Assembly: GCF_001006325.2 (NCBI RefSeq)
Contig: NZ_LBIA02000001.1
Location: 1,427,501-1,491,500 of the forward strand
DNA from: Afipia massiliensis
GTDB taxonomy: Bacteria > Pseudomonadota > Alphaproteobacteria > Rhizobiales > Xanthobacteraceae
Length of the DNA: 64,000 nucleotides
Direction of reading: 5' to 3'
Part shown: in pieces, positions 44,519 through 54,934 of the stretch
Layout of the letters: each line of letters begins with the position of its first letter
How positions within the stretch are numbered: the stretch's first letter is position 1
The notes under the pieces: model-generated
What the model was told of the DNA's origin: nothing
What the model saw: only the letters and a program-made list of their open reading frames with translations
The model's database searches: none
Made by a program: the position numbers and the translations under genes

Positions 44519-45136
44519 ATGGGAAAAGGCGAAATCACGCGAGAGCGGATTCTCGGAATTGCGGAAGCCGCCGTGCTTGCCAAGGGTTTCGGCGCGACGT
44601 CGATCGACGAGGTCATCGCAGAGGCCGGGCTGACCAAGAGCGGCTTCTTCTACCACTTCAAGGACAAAAACGCGCTGGCGCGCGAAATGGTGCGCCGTTA
44701 CGTCGAGACCAACGACAAACTGTTCGATGACATCTTCGCGCGCGGCGCGGAGTTGTCCGACGATCCTTTGCAGGCGTTTCTGATTTCGCTGAAATTGCTC
44801 GCGGAGATCATGGCCGATCTGCCAAACGGCCATCCCGGCTGTCTGATCGCGAGCATCTGCTATCAGGAAAGGCTGTTCGACCGCGAAGTGCGCGATCTCA
44901 CGGCGCAATCGGTGCGAGGCTGGAACGCGCGCTTCCGCGCCATCTTCGAAGGTATCGCAGCGGTTCATCCGCCGCGGGAGCCGATCGATCTCGACGATCT
45001 CGCCGAGATGATGTCGTGCATCGTTGACGGCGGCATCATCATGTCGAAAACGCTGAACGACCCGCGCCGGCTCGAGCGGCAGATTCTCGCCTTCCGCACC
45101 TGCGTAAAACTGATCTTTTCGCCGGCGCATTCCTGA
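44519..45136 (+). CDS. TetR/AcrR-family transcriptional regulator
   Basis: The 205-residue protein starts at 44519, preceded by GGAGG. The N-terminal helix-turn-helix is clear: ITRERILGIAEAAVLAKGFG, then ATSIDEVIAEAGLTKSGFFYHFKDKNAL. The C-terminal ligand domain (about 60-200) has the GHPGCLIASICYQERLF segment of a TetR C-terminal subgroup. The ligand is unknown. It probably represses itself and possibly the divergent homocysteine methyltransferase through the palindrome over the predicted -10. Confidence 0.92.
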   Translation: MGKGEITRERILGIAEAAVLAKGFGATSIDEVIAEAGLTKSGFFYHFKDKNALAREMVRRYVETNDKLFDDIFARGAELSDDPLQAFLISLKLLAEIMADLPNGHPGCLIASICYQERLFDREVRDLTAQSVRGWNARFRAIFEGIAAVHPPREPIDLDDLAEMMSCIVDGGIIMSKTLNDPRRLERQILAFRTCVKLIFSPAHS

Positions 45137-45184
45137 CGCGGGGCGAAAGCACAACGCGCCGCCATCGCAGCCGGCAAAGCGGAT

Positions 45185-45424
45185 TCAGATTCGCTTGATC
45201 TCGGACGGAGAGATCAAAACCACCTTGCCCCCAACGTCGCCTTTCATGCGCAGCCAGAAGCCCTGCTGCAAATAGGCTTCGATCTGGTCCTCACGGGCCG
45301 AGAGCTGATTCTTGGCATGATGCTTCACGTCGCCCAGGGCAGGATCCGCCACGCGGTAAAGTCCGTTGGGATAGCGATGCGGCGTAAAGATTTCGCCATC
45401 CGGCCCGATGCGTTCCCAGCCCAT
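45185..45424 (-). CDS. Small conserved hypothetical protein next to argG
   Basis: The 79-residue soluble product starts MGWERIGPDGEIFTPHRYPN. It has a mixed charged composition without cysteines or a hydrophobic helix and ends SEIKRI. The composition and codon use look like a real gene, but no domain is recognised. It is 37 bases downstream of the argG stop on the same strand, so it may be cotranscribed. Confidence 0.6.
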   Translation of the reverse strand: MGWERIGPDGEIFTPHRYPNGLYRVADPALGDVKHHAKNQLSAREDQIEAYLQQGFWLRMKGDVGGKVVLISPSEIKRI

Positions 45425-45461
45425 ATTCAAGTCCGCTTCAGTTGAGACGCCCCGGCACGTT

Positions 45462-46931
<1,470 letters not shown>

Positions 46932-46992
46932 TCAGATCGGCTTCTATAGAAAGATTGGCGGGCAATGGGAAGGCCCGGCCCAACTGCCACTG

Positions 46993-47046
46993 GCGTCGTC
47001 CCGGCCATCGGGCCGGCGAAGCCGGACCCGCTGGCCGGGACGACGC
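46993..47046. repeat. Nested inverted repeat after the PAP2 gene
   Basis: Perfect 15-base arms gcgtcgtcccggcca (46993-47007) and tggccgggacgacgc (47032-47046) enclose an inner ccggc-gaa-gccgg hairpin. It starts 7 bases from the PAP2 stop codon and is probably a 3' stem-loop or a member of the dispersed palindrome group. Confidence 0.85.
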
Positions 47047-47053
47047 GAGTATT

Positions 47054-47848
47054 TTACTCGGCCGTCCCAGGACGTAATCTTGGCAAGGCCCCGACATCTT
47101 TGCCCAGCCGTTTCTGCATCCAGCGATAACCCGGCCACGCGAAACGCGTCAGCGCGACGTCGATGCCGTAATCGGTCAATCGCGTCGACGGCCAGCGATA
47201 GATGAAGGCGTAAGCCAGCCAGATCACGAGGAAGGACGCGATCCCGGAAAACAGCACGTCGGTGAAAAAGTGTCCACCGAACGCCATCCGCAAGCCGCCG
47301 GTCACAAGACCGAACGCGGTCGCCGCGACATACGCGGCAGGCCGCCATGCCGGGGGCGTCAGCGCCGCGGGCGCATAGGTCCAGAACGCGGTGGCGCCTT
47401 CGCCGGAGAAGAACGAGCAGTTCTTCGGGCATGCGCCGCGCGGATCCCACCACGGCATGAAGTCCAGCTTGCCGTTGAACTCCGTCACCACCACGGGGCG
47501 CGGACGCCCCCAATAGCCCTTGAAGATCACGTTGGAGATGATGATCGCCGACAACAGCATGGTCACGATCAGAAACACCATCGCGCGGCCGGAGATCATC
47601 AGCGGCTTCACCGGCCGAACCAGCTTGACGACAAGTGTCACCAGCGCCGGCATCACGAGCGCCCACGCGATCCACATCGCGCCGTCGCGCGCGATCATCG
47701 CCCACGTCACGGTCTTCAGCGGAAACGTCTTGGCCGTCGCGTCATAGAACAGCGCGGCGACTTTCAGATCGAGTTCGGGATAGAGGCCGAACAGCAGCCC
47801 GAAAACCACCGAAAGCGTGAGTGCGATGAAAAGTCCGGTCCGGTTCAT
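47054..47848 (-). CDS. PAP2-family membrane phosphatase
   Basis: The 264-residue protein has about six helices and the three phosphatase motifs: KGYWGRPRP (motif 1), the FFSGEGA variant of PSGH (motif 2) and RMAFGGHFFTDVLFSG (motif 3). The LpxE/PAP2 group removes phosphate from lipid A, undecaprenyl diphosphate or phosphatidyl lipids. The glutamate in SGEGA, in place of the usual histidine of PSGH, is typical of one LpxE-like branch as I recall. The start at 47848 has no strong ribosome binding site. Confidence 0.87.
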   Translation of the reverse strand: MNRTGLFIALTLSVVFGLLFGLYPELDLKVAALFYDATAKTFPLKTVTWAMIARDGAMWIAWALVMPALVTLVVKLVRPVKPLMISGRAMVFLIVTMLLSAIIISNVIFKGYWGRPRPVVVTEFNGKLDFMPWWDPRGACPKNCSFFSGEGATAFWTYAPAALTPPAWRPAAYVAATAFGLVTGGLRMAFGGHFFTDVLFSGIASFLVIWLAYAFIYRWPSTRLTDYGIDVALTRFAWPGYRWMQKRLGKDVGALPRLRPGTAE

Positions 47849-47972
47849 GGGGGGTGTGTAGCCGAGGCGGCAGGGGAATAAAAGTGGTCCCGGACAGCCC
47901 TCCGGCAAGCCGCCCGACCTGTGCTAAGGTATTATAAACAAGCTCGGAAACTCCGGGAGCGCCGCAAACCTC

Positions 47973-48572
47973 ATGCCCAAACCCGTGCTGGATTTCTGGT
48001 TCGATTTTGCCTCGGTGTATTCGTTTCTCGCCTCCATGCGGATCGCGCCGCTGGCCGACGCCGCCGGTGTCTCGGTGCGGTGGCGGCCGTTTCTGCTGGG
48101 ACCGATTTTCGCATCCCAGGGCATGAAGGATTCGCCGTTCAACCTGTTTCCGGTAAAGGGCCAGCACATGATCCGCGACGTGCAGCGGACCGCCGACGAG
48201 ATCGGCGTCGGCTTCCGGTGGCCGGATGCGTTTCCGCAATCGAGCGTGCTGGCGAGCCGCGTCGCGCTGGTCGGATTGAAGGACACTTGGGGCGAGGATT
48301 TCAGCCGCGCCGTGTTTCACGCCGAGTATGCCGAGAACCGGGTGATCTCAGAGTCACACGTGATCGCGGACATTCTGACCAAGCTGAAGGTGCCGGTGGA
48401 CGCAACCTTCGCGAGCGCGCAGGCCGACGACATCAAGACGGAACTGCGCGACCTGACGGCGGATGCCGCGAAGCGCGGATTCTTCGGCGCGCCGACCTTC
48501 ACCACTGCGGACGGCGAGCTGTTCTGGGGCAACGATCGCCTTGAACAAGCGCTGCGCTGGGCGAAGAAATAA
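47973..48572 (+). CDS. 2-hydroxychromene-2-carboxylate isomerase-like, DsbA/GST-kappa fold
   Basis: The 199-residue thioredoxin-fold protein of the HCCA isomerase family has a Ser in place of the thioredoxin CxxC (DFWFDFASVYSFLASMRI), RWRPFLLGPIF and the C-terminal GFFGAPTFTTADGELFWGND. Relatives isomerise hydroxychromene carboxylates in naphthalene breakdown or act with glutathione. No aromatic-degradation genes are nearby, so the substrate is open. Confidence 0.9.
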   Translation: MPKPVLDFWFDFASVYSFLASMRIAPLADAAGVSVRWRPFLLGPIFASQGMKDSPFNLFPVKGQHMIRDVQRTADEIGVGFRWPDAFPQSSVLASRVALVGLKDTWGEDFSRAVFHAEYAENRVISESHVIADILTKLKVPVDATFASAQADDIKTELRDLTADAAKRGFFGAPTFTTADGELFWGNDRLEQALRWAKK

Positions 48573-48576
48573 CTTC

Positions 48577-49050
48577 TTAGCGCGGCATCGGCGGCGGCGC
48601 CGACGATGCGTTCGGCGACGACGAACGCCACGCGCCGGCATTGCGGCCCGCGATCATCCAGTAGATCACGCCGCCGAGAATCCCCGCGCCGACCATCACT
48701 TCGAGATGCCGCCGCACGATGCCGTTGAAGGTCATGTTCACGGTGTCGAACGGAATGAAGCCGAGATAGCAGCACAGCCCCGCGATGCCGCCGCCGACGG
48801 CATAGGCGAGAATGTGGCGGATCGAAAAGGCTTCGGTGACGAGCGCGATGACCAGCGCCGGCATCAGCGCGAAGCCGCTGATCAGGATGAAGCCGAATCC
48901 GAGGATGAGGTTGATCGCGCTCTGATCGACATCGATCGAGACGTCGCTCATCTCCGGAAAGAAAATCGCGTACAGCACGACCACGCTCGCGACGATACAC
49001 GCAACGAGAAATCCGAAGAAAATCGCGAACAGACGTCCGATCACGGCCAT
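48577..49050 (-). CDS. Four-helix membrane protein of unknown function
   Basis: The 157-residue protein has about four hydrophobic segments (8-30, 48-72, 78-98, 118-136) and a polar Ser/Pro-rich tail. No named family is recognised. It starts 4 bases after the rlmN stop, on the same strand, and is therefore likely cotranscribed with rlmN. Confidence 0.75.
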   Translation of the reverse strand: MAVIGRLFAIFFGFLVACIVASVVVLYAIFFPEMSDVSIDVDQSAINLILGFGFILISGFALMPALVIALVTEAFSIRHILAYAVGGGIAGLCCYLGFIPFDTVNMTFNGIVRRHLEVMVGAGILGGVIYWMIAGRNAGAWRSSSPNASSAPPPMPR

Positions 49051-49054
49051 GGGA

Positions 49055-50251
49055 TTAATCCGTCATCGCCATGGCGCGCAGCGCCTGACGTTCGCGCGCG
49101 GACAGTTTCTCGGTTTCCGATTTCAACTGGCCGCAGGCGGCAAGAATGTCGCGGCCGCGCGGGGTGCGCACCGGCGACGAATAGCCCGCGTTGAAGACGT
49201 ACTCGGAAAACTTCTCGATCTGATCCCAGTCCGAGCACTCGTATTTGGTGCCGGGCCATGGATTGAACGGAATGAGATTGATCTTGGCGGGAATGCCCTT
49301 AAGCAGCTTCACCAGCAGCTTGGCGTCGTCCAGCGAATCGTTGACACCCTTCAGCATCACATATTCGAACGTGATGCGGCGCGAGTTGGACGAGCCGGGA
49401 TAGGCGCGGCAGGCGTCGAGCAATTCCTTGATCGGATATTTCTTGTTGAGCGGCACCAGTTCATTGCGCAGCTCGTCACGCACCGCATGCAGCGAGATCG
49501 CCAGCATGACGCCGATTTCGTCGCCGGTGCGCGCAATGTTCGGCACCACGCCCGAGGTCGAGAGCGTGATGCGGCGGCGGGAAATGCCGATGCCTTCATT
49601 GTCCGACACGATCAGCAGCGCGTCGCGCACCGCCTCGAAATTGTACAGCGGCTCGCCCATGCCCATCATCACGACGTTGGTAATGAGGCGGTTGCCGTTC
49701 GGCGTTTCGCGGTCGATCCAGTCGCCCAAACGATCGCGCGCCACCATCACCTGGCCTGCGATTTCTCCGGCGGTGAGATTGCGCACCAGACGCTGGGTGC
49801 CGGTGTGGCAGAACGAACAGTTGAGCGTGCAGCCAACCTGCGATGACACGCACAACGTGCCGCGATCGGTTTCGGGAATGTAGACGCACTCGACCTCGTG
49901 GGCGCGACCGGCGGAATCGCCCGGCAGCCGCAGCAGCCACTTGCGGGTGCCGTCGTTGGAAATCTGCTCGGCGACAACTTCCGGCCGGTCCACGGTGAAA
50001 TGTTTCTCGAGCTCAGCCCGCATGTCCTTCGACACGTTGGTCATGTCGGCGAAGGTCTGCGCGCCGCGCACATACGTCCAGTGCCAGAGCTGCTGCACGC
50101 GCATCTTGCGCTGCCTCTCCGTCACGCCGATCTCGCCAAGGCGCTCGGCGAGTTCCTCGCGCGACAGCCCAACCAGCGAGGGTTTCGCCGGCGGCACGTA
50201 GGTTTCAAGGGCCGTCTTTTCGAGGACGCCGGACGCTTCGGTCATAGTCAT
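49055..50251 (-). CDS. rlmN: 23S rRNA (A2503-C2)/tRNA (A37-C2) methyltransferase RlmN
   Basis: Radical-SAM methyltransferase that makes 2-methyladenosine in 23S rRNA and some tRNAs. The 398-residue protein has the cluster cysteines C141, C145 and C148 (CTLNCSFC), the [14 protein letters not shown] motif, and the methyl-carrying cysteine near the C-terminus (C373 in DILAACGQL). I chose the ATG at 50251; a second ATG two codons later is equally possible. It is followed closely by a small membrane protein gene. Confidence 0.96.
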   Translation of the reverse strand: MTMTEASGVLEKTALETYVPPAKPSLVGLSREELAERLGEIGVTERQRKMRVQQLWHWTYVRGAQTFADMTNVSKDMRAELEKHFTVDRPEVVAEQISNDGTRKWLLRLPGDSAGRAHEVECVYIPETDRGTLCVSSQVGCTLNCSFCHTGTQRLVRNLTAGEIAGQVMVARDRLGDWIDRETPNGNRLITNVVMMGMGEPLYNFEAVRDALLIVSDNEGIGISRRRITLSTSGVVPNIARTGDEIGVMLAISLHAVRDELRNELVPLNKKYPIKELLDACRAYPGSSNSRRITFEYVMLKGVNDSLDDAKLLVKLLKGIPAKINLIPFNPWPGTKYECSDWDQIEKFSEYVFNAGYSSPVRTPRGRDILAACGQLKSETEKLSARERQALRAMAMTD

Positions 50252-50365
50252 ATCGATATGTGTCTCGGGAGGGTTGCGACGGCACAAAGCCGAGCGTGAC
50301 GGAACCCTTAAGTCCCGTAACCCGCTATATAGAGCCAATACCGGGCAATTGCGACCGTCTTTCGG

Positions 50366-51019
50366 CTAACGCCGGCACTCCTGGGCCAGCTTGTCCAGCG
50401 CCTGGGCCAGACCCTTGAGCGGGAACGTATCGGTGGTTTCGGTGCCCTTGGCGGAAACGCCCTTCACGGTTGCATCCGCGCCCTTGCGCAGCGCGTCCAC
50501 CAGCCGATCTTCCTCGGCGGCGTTCTTGATCCAGAGCCCGTCGCCCTGCGAGTACATCGCAAAGCGTGTGCCGCCGACTTCGAGCGAGCCTTCGGAGCCC
50601 GGCTTCAGCGTGTAGCCGATCATGATCGAGACTTCGTTCGACACCTTCTCGGCAGGCCGCGTCGAAATGAATGCGTAGGACGGATCGCGCGGGCGGTTCG
50701 GCGGATTGGTTTTCGACGAGGCGGGCTTGGCGAGCGCGAAGCAGACCTTCTTGCCGTTCGGCGTCGCCGTGTAGGCGCCCCAGGTGCCGAACTGGCCGAC
50801 CAGCGACGGCTCGGCATTTCCCGCGGCCGCTGGCGCTGCGGGTTTCGCAGGCGCGGCGCTCTTCGGTGCAGGTTTGGTCGGTGCATCCTTGGCAGGCGCC
50901 GCCGCTTTCGGCGCAGGTTTGGCCGCCTTGGATTGAGGGGTTTGGGCGGAGGCAGAATTCGCAAAGCCGCAAACCGGCAATGCCGCCACCAGAATTACCA
51001 TCGCTCGCTGCAAGGACAT
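50366..51019 (-). CDS. Invasion-associated locus B (IalB)-like periplasmic protein
   Basis: The 217-residue exported protein has a signal peptide (cleavage near SASAQ, about 24) and an Ala/Lys/Pro-rich linker (about 25-68). The IalB domain (about 70-215) has FGTWGAYTATPNGKKVCFAL, DPSYAFISTRPAEKVSNEVS and a C-terminal DKLAQECRR. Two cysteines of the domain may pair. IalB was named in Bartonella for erythrocyte invasion, but the family is widespread in free-living alphaproteobacteria, where its role is unclear. Confidence 0.9.
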   Translation of the reverse strand: MSLQRAMVILVAALPVCGFANSASAQTPQSKAAKPAPKAAAPAKDAPTKPAPKSAAPAKPAAPAAAGNAEPSLVGQFGTWGAYTATPNGKKVCFALAKPASSKTNPPNRPRDPSYAFISTRPAEKVSNEVSIMIGYTLKPGSEGSLEVGGTRFAMYSQGDGLWIKNAAEEDRLVDALRKGADATVKGVSAKGTETTDTFPLKGLAQALDKLAQECRR

Positions 51020-51354
51020 CACCAAAACTGGTTCCTTCAATATTGTGACTGCAAGATGGCTCGCACTTTCGCGGGGACGTGCAATAGACCCCAAACCGCT
51101 TGTTGGAAAGTTAACCCGGGACACCTTCACGGCCGCTGCGCTTTGCCGCATCCGTTCGAAAAAATCTGACCTGTCGCAGAACACAGCCAGACGCGGCGGC
51201 GGACCGCGCAGGCTGTTTCCGCGTGCGCAGTGTTTCAAACATAGTTACATCCCGCAAGCGTCATCGCCATCTCGCAATTGAGATTGTAGGGCTCCAACAA
51301 ATCCGGCAAGAAGTCCGCCTGTGCTCATAACTCTTCAACTCCTCAGGTGTCTCG
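51020..51354. other. Divergent intergenic region without a visible gene
   Basis: About 335 bases lie between the IalB-like gene and the quinone oxidoreductase. Open frames here are extensions of the IalB frame or lack ribosome binding sites. It should contain both promoters, but no convincing -35/-10 pair, repeat or operator was found. Confidence 0.5.
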
Positions 51355-52329
51355 ATGAAAGCCATTCTCTGCTCGGAATATTGCGGCCCCGACGACCTCG
51401 CGCTGAGCGATATTCCCGATCCGGTCGCGGGACCCGGCGAAGCCGTGATCGCGATCAAGGCTGCCGCACTGAATTTCTTCGACCTCTTGATGATCCAGGG
51501 CAAGTACCAGATCAAGCCGCCGTTTCCGTTTTCTCCCGCTGCTGAAATCGCAGGCGTGGTCGAGAGCGTCGGCGAAGGCGTCACCGATCTCAAGCCGGGC
51601 GATCGTGTCGCGGCATCGTGCGGCTACAACGGCGCACGGCAGAAGATCGCAATCCCTGCATCGCAGGCCGTGAAGATCCCGGACAATCTCGATTTCGATC
51701 GCGCTGCCGGCGTCATCGTGATTTACGGCACGGCGCTGCATGCGCTGGAGGATCGCGCCGATCCGAAGCCCGGCGAAACCCTCGCGGTGTTCGGCGCGGC
51801 CGGCGGCGTCGGCCTTGCGGCCTGCGAACTCGGCAAGGTGCTGGGCCTGAAGGTGATCGCCTGCGCCTCGTCGGACGAGAAGCTTGAATTCGCCAAGAAG
51901 CACGGCGCGGATCTCACCATCAACTACGCCAAGGAAGACCTGAAGGAAGCGCTGAAGAAGGCCGGCGGCGAAAAGGGCATCGACATCGTGTTCGATCCGG
52001 TCGGCGGCGCTTATGCTGAAATCGGAGTGCGCTCGCTCGGATGGAAGGGCCGTTTCCTCGTGATCGGTTTTGCCGCCGGTGACATTCCGAAAATTCCGCT
52101 CAATCTCGCGCTGCTCAAGGGTTGCGACATTCGCGGCGTGTTCTGGGGTGCGCACATGAAGCGCGAACCGAAGCTGGGCCGCGCCGCGCTGGAGAAGCTG
52201 ATGAAGTGGGCCGCCGAGGGAAAGATTTCATCCCACGTCGACCGCACCTTCCCGCTGGAGAAGACCGCCGACGCGCTCAAGGTGCTCGCCGCGCGCCAGG
52301 CCATGGGCAAGGTGATCTTGCATCCGTGA
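51355..52329 (+). CDS. NADPH:quinone oxidoreductase (MDR superfamily)
   Basis: The 324-residue zinc-less medium-chain dehydrogenase/reductase has a GroES-like N-domain (about 1-120, with FPFSPAAEIAGVVESVGEGV) and a Rossmann domain with the NADPH motif FGAAGGVGLAACELGKVLGL. The FWGAHMKREP segment is typical of the quinone oxidoreductase-like subgroup. No structural zinc cysteines are present. The natural substrate may be a quinone or an alpha,beta-unsaturated carbonyl. Confidence 0.9.
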   Translation: MKAILCSEYCGPDDLALSDIPDPVAGPGEAVIAIKAAALNFFDLLMIQGKYQIKPPFPFSPAAEIAGVVESVGEGVTDLKPGDRVAASCGYNGARQKIAIPASQAVKIPDNLDFDRAAGVIVIYGTALHALEDRADPKPGETLAVFGAAGGVGLAACELGKVLGLKVIACASSDEKLEFAKKHGADLTINYAKEDLKEALKKAGGEKGIDIVFDPVGGAYAEIGVRSLGWKGRFLVIGFAAGDIPKIPLNLALLKGCDIRGVFWGAHMKREPKLGRAALEKLMKWAAEGKISSHVDRTFPLEKTADALKVLAARQAMGKVILHP

Positions 52330-52342
52330 TCTGACGATACGC

Positions 52343-52424
52343 CGTCATTGCGAGCGAAGCGAAGCAATCCACTCTTGGATAGCAAGAACTGGATTGCTTC
52401 GTCGCTACGCTCCTCGCAATGACG
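52343..52424. repeat. Palindromic intergenic repeat, type B
   Basis: Arms cgtcattgcgagcgaagcga and the matching acgctcctcgcaatgacg, with gcaatccac / ctggattgc inside. It ends 2 bases before the stop codon of the convergent YkvA gene. Confidence 0.92.
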
Positions 52425-52426
52425 AA

Positions 52427-52810
52427 TTAGGCTTTGCTATCCGCCTCATCCAGCCCGCGCGTCATCGCCGCATGCGCGGCCGCGCGATGCTCCGGCGTGA
52501 TGTGGCTCGCCACCATCCTGATCGCGGTCGCCAGCACCGCCGCATCGTCAGTGAAGCCAAGCACCGGCAGCATGTCCGGCATGAAGTCGAACGGCAGCAC
52601 GAAATACGCCAGCGCACCGAGCAGCGCCGCCTGCACATGGCGCGGCGTCTCGCGGTCGAACGCGCAATAGTAGGCGGCGAGCAGTTCTTCCGCGAACGGC
52701 AAACTGATCGCGAGACGCTTGAACTTCAGCCAGAAATTCCGGCGCACGCGCTCGGGATCCTTCGCGAGCTTTTCCGCCCGCTCGAAATGCGCCGTGTGGT
52801 CGGAGGCCAT
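52427..52810 (-). CDS. YkvA-family (DUF1232) protein
   Basis: The 127-residue protein has the DUF1232 core LGALAYFVLPFDFMPDMLPVLGFTDDAAVL, as two hydrophobic helices with a conserved Pro-Asp pair, preceded by an amphipathic N-terminal region. The family is membrane associated and of unknown function. The ATG at 52810 follows GAGGGA and is preferred to a TTG two codons earlier. Confidence 0.9.
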   Translation of the reverse strand: MASDHTAHFERAEKLAKDPERVRRNFWLKFKRLAISLPFAEELLAAYYCAFDRETPRHVQAALLGALAYFVLPFDFMPDMLPVLGFTDDAAVLATAIRMVASHITPEHRAAAHAAMTRGLDEADSKA

Positions 52811-52969
52811 GTTCAAATTCCCTCGAAGGCTGCCGATTGCAACCCGCTTCCCTCACATAGGGATCGCACACCCCGCCACAAGACGTGAATGCGAGGAACG
52901 CCCCGTCATCCTGAGTGCGCGCACTTTCTTGCGCGCCTCGAAGGATAACCAACAAGGGCATGACGACGA

Positions 52970-53263
52970 TCATCCCCCCGCGATCTTGTTCATCGCTTCC
53001 GCCAGCGCGATGTCGCGCGCGGTCACTCCGTCCGCGTCGTGGGTGGCGAGCACCACCTCCACGGTCTTGTAGACGTTGCGCCATTCCGGATGATGATCGC
53101 TCTTCTCGGCCACCAGCGCGGCGCGGGTCATGAAGCCGAACGCCTCGTTGAAATCCCGGAAGGTGAAGGTCCGCGTGATGGCATCGCGGCCGGACACCTC
53201 CGACCAGCCCTTGAGCTTCGCCAGCGCCGTGCGCCGCGCTTCCGCCGGTAGCCGTTCCACCAT
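52970..53263 (-). CDS. 4a-hydroxytetrahydrobiopterin dehydratase
   Basis: The 97-residue pterin-4a-carbinolamine dehydratase recycles the hydroxylated pterin cofactor of aromatic amino-acid hydroxylases. The active-site block [20 protein letters not shown] and the [19 protein letters not shown] helix are diagnostic. The start at 53263 follows GAGGAGA. No phenylalanine hydroxylase gene is adjacent; the protein may also serve molybdopterin or other pterin needs. Confidence 0.93.
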   Translation of the reverse strand: MVERLPAEARRTALAKLKGWSEVSGRDAITRTFTFRDFNEAFGFMTRAALVAEKSDHHPEWRNVYKTVEVVLATHDADGVTARDIALAEAMNKIAGG

Positions 53264-53346
53264 ACGCCTCTCCTCTATCACCCGAACTTTACAGCCCTGG
53301 TGTCCCGAATCCGAAGTTCTTCATTTCGCGGCAAACACAATTCCTC

Positions 53347-53393
53347 GCGTCCCAAACGAATACCCAGTCCTTGCGTCCCAAACGAATACCCAG
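53347..53393. repeat. Two tandem copies of a 21-base unit
   Basis: The unit gcgtcccaaacgaataccca followed by g occurs at 53347-53367 and again at 53373-53393, a period of 26 bases. It lies in the gap before the TAXI-type gene. It could be paired binding sites or a small duplication. Confidence 0.85.
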
Positions 53394-53516
53394 CGTAATG
53401 GGTCCCCCGGTCACGGAAAAGCCGCTCTCGGGCCGCTAACCATGGCGAGCATGGAACAAGCGAGCAGCCCAATGATCTGGTATGATACCGACGAACGCCG
53501 GGAGGCGCGGTAACCC

Positions 53517-54926
53517 ATGGGCATTCGCGACATGTTTACCAGATCGATGGCGTCGGATGCCCCGCGTCCGCCGGGTGCGCCCAAGCCGCACCGGATGAAG
53601 GCGGTGCTGGTCGTGGTCGCCGCCGTGCTGGCGACCGTGGCTGCCGTCGGCGGCGCGACCTACTGGATGAACCGTCCGGTTCACCTGCGGATCGCGGTCG
53701 GCCCTCCCTACAGTGACGACGTCAAGGTCGTTCAGTCGATCGCACAGATCTTCTCGCGGGACCGGAAGTACATCCGGCTGCGGCCGATCATCACCGATGG
53801 AACCTCCTCAAGCGCGGCGAGCCTCAACGCGGGCACCACCGATCTCGCCGTGATCCGCGGCGATATCGAGTTGCCGAAGGACGCGCAGGCGATCGCCAGC
53901 ATCCGCAAGAACTATGCAGTGCTGTGGGCGCTCAACGGAAGCAGCAAGAAGGGCGCCATCAAGAAGATCGAACAGCTCGCAGGCAAGCGCATCGGCGTGA
54001 TTGGCCGCACGCAGGCCAACGTCAATCTGTTGAAAGTGATTCTCACACAGTCCGGCGTGAAGCCTGAAAGTGTCCAGGTGGTTCAGTTCACCACGACGGG
54101 CTTCGCCGATGCGATCAAGAATGAAAAGCTCGATGCGTTCCTCGCCGTCGGCCCGCTCAACAGCAAGATCACGGCAGACGCCGTCGCAGCAACCACGCGC
54201 GGCGGCAAGGAAGCGACGTTCCTGTCGCTGGATACGGCTGACGCGATTGCGCAAAAGCATCCCGTTTATGAATCGGGAGAAATTCCCGCGGGATCGTTCG
54301 GCGCCAAGCCCGCCCGGCCCGACGACAAGATCGACACCATCACGTTCGCGCACCACATTGTCGCGCGTAAATCGCTGTCGGAAGCCACGGCGGGGGCGCT
54401 GACCCGGCAACTGTTCTCGATCCGCCAGACCATCCAGAGCGAATTCCCGCTCACGGCGAAACTGGAAACACCCGACACCGACAAGGATGCCGCGATCCCG
54501 GCGCATCCCGGCGCGGCCGCCTATGTCGATGGCGAGGAAAAGAGTTTTCTCGACAGATACAGCGATTACATCTGGGGCAGCCTGATGGCGCTGTCAGCCC
54601 TCGGTTCAGCGGGCGCTTGGTTCGCCAGCTACTGGCGCAGGGACGAGCGCGTCACCAATTCCAATTTGCGCGAGCGCCTGCTGGAAATGCTGACTGCCTC
54701 GCGGAAATCCGACTCGATCGACGAACTGGACGCCATGCAGGCGGAGGCCGACGAGATCATGCGCGAGACGCTGCATTGTTTCGAGGACGGAGCGATCGAG
54801 GAAGGATCGCTCACCGCCTTCAGTATCGCGCTCGAGCAGTTCCATAACGCGGTGGCGGATCGCAAGGCGTTCCTGCTCGACATGTCGTCGAACGCCGCGC
54901 GGCCGGCACGCAGCCACGTGGCCTGA
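53517..54926 (+). CDS. TAXI-family TRAP solute-binding-like protein with two membrane anchors
   Basis: The 469-residue protein has a cytoplasmic N-terminus (1-27), a helix (about 28-50) and a TAXI-type substrate-binding domain (about 55-335), with LRIAVGPPYSDDVKVVQSIA, GTTDLAVIRGDIELP and GKRIGVIGRTQANVNLL. A second helix (about 357-375) precedes an acidic helical C-terminal tail of about 95 residues. Ordinary TAXI proteins are free periplasmic receptors encoded beside a fused DctQM permease; none is nearby. The two-anchor form with a cytoplasmic tail suggests a sensor or scaffold role (inference). Confidence 0.85.
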   Translation: MGIRDMFTRSMASDAPRPPGAPKPHRMKAVLVVVAAVLATVAAVGGATYWMNRPVHLRIAVGPPYSDDVKVVQSIAQIFSRDRKYIRLRPIITDGTSSSAASLNAGTTDLAVIRGDIELPKDAQAIASIRKNYAVLWALNGSSKKGAIKKIEQLAGKRIGVIGRTQANVNLLKVILTQSGVKPESVQVVQFTTTGFADAIKNEKLDAFLAVGPLNSKITADAVAATTRGGKEATFLSLDTADAIAQKHPVYESGEIPAGSFGAKPARPDDKIDTITFAHHIVARKSLSEATAGALTRQLFSIRQTIQSEFPLTAKLETPDTDKDAAIPAHPGAAAYVDGEEKSFLDRYSDYIWGSLMALSALGSAGAWFASYWRRDERVTNSNLRERLLEMLTASRKSDSIDELDAMQAEADEIMRETLHCFEDGAIEEGSLTAFSIALEQFHNAVADRKAFLLDMSSNAARPARSHVA

Positions 54927-54934
54927 GCGCGCGC

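Noticed and set aside
53347-53393. CRISPR array
   Set aside because: Only two units with a 5-base gap and no cas genes anywhere in the window.
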